In this document: one piece after another, positions 5,343 through 5,869 of the stretch
Numbering within the stretch: position 1 is the first letter of the stretch
How the letters are laid out: each line of letters begins with the position of its first letter
From: Bacteroidota bacterium
GTDB taxonomy: Bacteria > Bacteroidota > Bacteroidia > Cytophagales > Cyclobacteriaceae
Assembly (NCBI GenBank): GCA_003242315.1
Contig: QGUY01000245.1
Coordinates: 1 to 5,869 of the forward strand
Length of the DNA stretch: 5,869 nucleotides
Reading direction: 5' to 3'
Notes under the pieces: model-generated
Told to the model about the DNA's origin: nothing
What the model saw: only the letters and a program-made list of their open reading frames with translations
Database searches by the model: none
Translations under genes and position numbers: made by a program

Positions 5343-5869
5343 CCTTCATAGAACGCTTCGATCTCATTCAACGTCCACATAATCTCTTCGGGAGCGATGA
5401 GGGAAACGAGCCTTTGTCGAAAAGGTTTGAAATCAGGTAAGCCGCGGAAATAGTTGGCGTAGTGTCTGCGCATTTCAAGCACACCGGTGCGTTCCCCTTT
5501 CCAGCGGATCGAGAATTCAAGGTGGCTGCGGACAACAGCGACGCGCTCGCTGATGCTCGGAGGTTCGGGCAACTGGCCAGTTTGAACGTAGGACTTTATG
5601 GCATTGAATATCCAGGGATTGCCGATAGCTGCTCTTCCGATCATCACGCCGTCCACGCCGTATTTGTTCTTCCATGCGACCGCCCGTTCCGGCGAATCGA
5701 CATCGCCATTGCCAAATACGGGAATGCGCATGCGCGGATTCTCTTTAATCTTTCCAATGAGTTCCCAATCCGCCTCTCCTTTATACATCTGAACGCGTGT
5801 ACGACCGTGAACGGTCAGCGCAGCGATCCCAAAATCTTGCAGGCGTTGGGCAATTTCAAAAATTTTCCG
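5321..5869 (-). CDS. dusB: tRNA-dihydrouridine synthase, DusB-like, C-terminal part (5' end outside window)
   Basis: Dus enzymes reduce specific uridines in tRNA to dihydrouridine with FMN and NADPH in the cytoplasm. The frame is open to the window edge and gives 182 residues plus stop, a bit over half of a usual ~320-330. It begins inside the TIM barrel: LTVHGRTR at fragment residues 18-25 (His21), MYKGEADW at 28-35, then the FMN phosphate-binding loops FGNGDV (52-57) and GVMIGRAAIGNPWIF (74-88). The rest is the helical tRNA-binding domain, including MRRHYANYFRGLP. The ATG at 5788 is an internal Met (QMYKG), not the start, because conserved Dus sequence continues upstream of it. The catalytic Cys lies outside the window. 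DusB is the best subfamily fit from the GRAAIGNPWIF pattern, though paralogues are hard to separate. The C-terminus ends in a short tandem repeat. Confidence 0.94.
   Translation of the reverse strand, partial: RKIFEIAQRLQDFGIAALTVHGRTRVQMYKGEADWELIGKIKENPRMRIPVFGNGDVDSPERAVAWKNKYGVDGVMIGRAAIGNPWIFNAIKSYVQTGQLPEPPSISERVAVVRSHLEFSIRWKGERTGVLEMRRHYANYFRGLPDFKPFRQRLVSLIAPEEIMWTLNEIEAFYEGVEVLKC

Noticed and set aside
1..5869. Mobile element, phage, CRISPR, RNA gene or defence system
   Set aside because: No transposase or integrase, terminal repeats, spaced direct repeats or tRNA/rRNA-like sequence were seen. All recognised genes are housekeeping, transport or hydrolase families.

Overview
The window looks like ordinary chromosomal core sequence from a member of the Bacteroidota, possibly a Cytophagales-type organism; the genus cannot be read from it. 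Three things point there. Starts lack clear Shine-Dalgarno sequences. Two exact matches to the Bacteroidota -7 promoter element TAnnTTTG lie upstream of genes. The SGNH protein has a Bacteroidota-like acidic stretch after a possible lipidated Cys. Base composition is even, and I see no mobile element, CRISPR array, RNA gene or defence cassette.

Layout on the + strand: the 3' end of chorismate synthase aroC (1-302); a small unrecognised cytoplasmic-looking protein (371-724); a secreted or lipid-anchored SGNH/GDSL hydrolase (743-1426); a glutamate/aspartate-type cation symporter of the SLC1/DAACS family (1506-2798) with its own likely promoter; an Nfu-type iron-sulfur cluster scaffold (2862-3434); and a secreted endonuclease/exonuclease/phosphatase-family hydrolase (3451-4293), probably cotranscribed with nfu. 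On the - strand: a ten-helix EamA/DMT transporter (4255-5178), whose 3' end overlaps the hydrolase gene by 39 bp, and the 3' part of a tRNA-dihydrouridine synthase, DusB-like (5321 to the window edge).

The genes do not form one pathway: they cover aromatic amino-acid synthesis, Fe-S assembly, tRNA modification, transport and extracellular hydrolysis. No stretch over 300 bases lacks a gene. The longest gap, 142 bp between dus and the EamA gene, holds two short degenerate tandem repeats, one running across the dus stop codon.

I found no convincing undescribed system. The observations most worth checking are the tail-to-tail overlap just after the catalytic Asp-His of the hydrolase, a 10-mer (GACAATCTTT) placed exactly 5 nt before the ATG of two unrelated genes, the tandem repeats around the dus stop, and the orphan 117-residue protein downstream of aroC.
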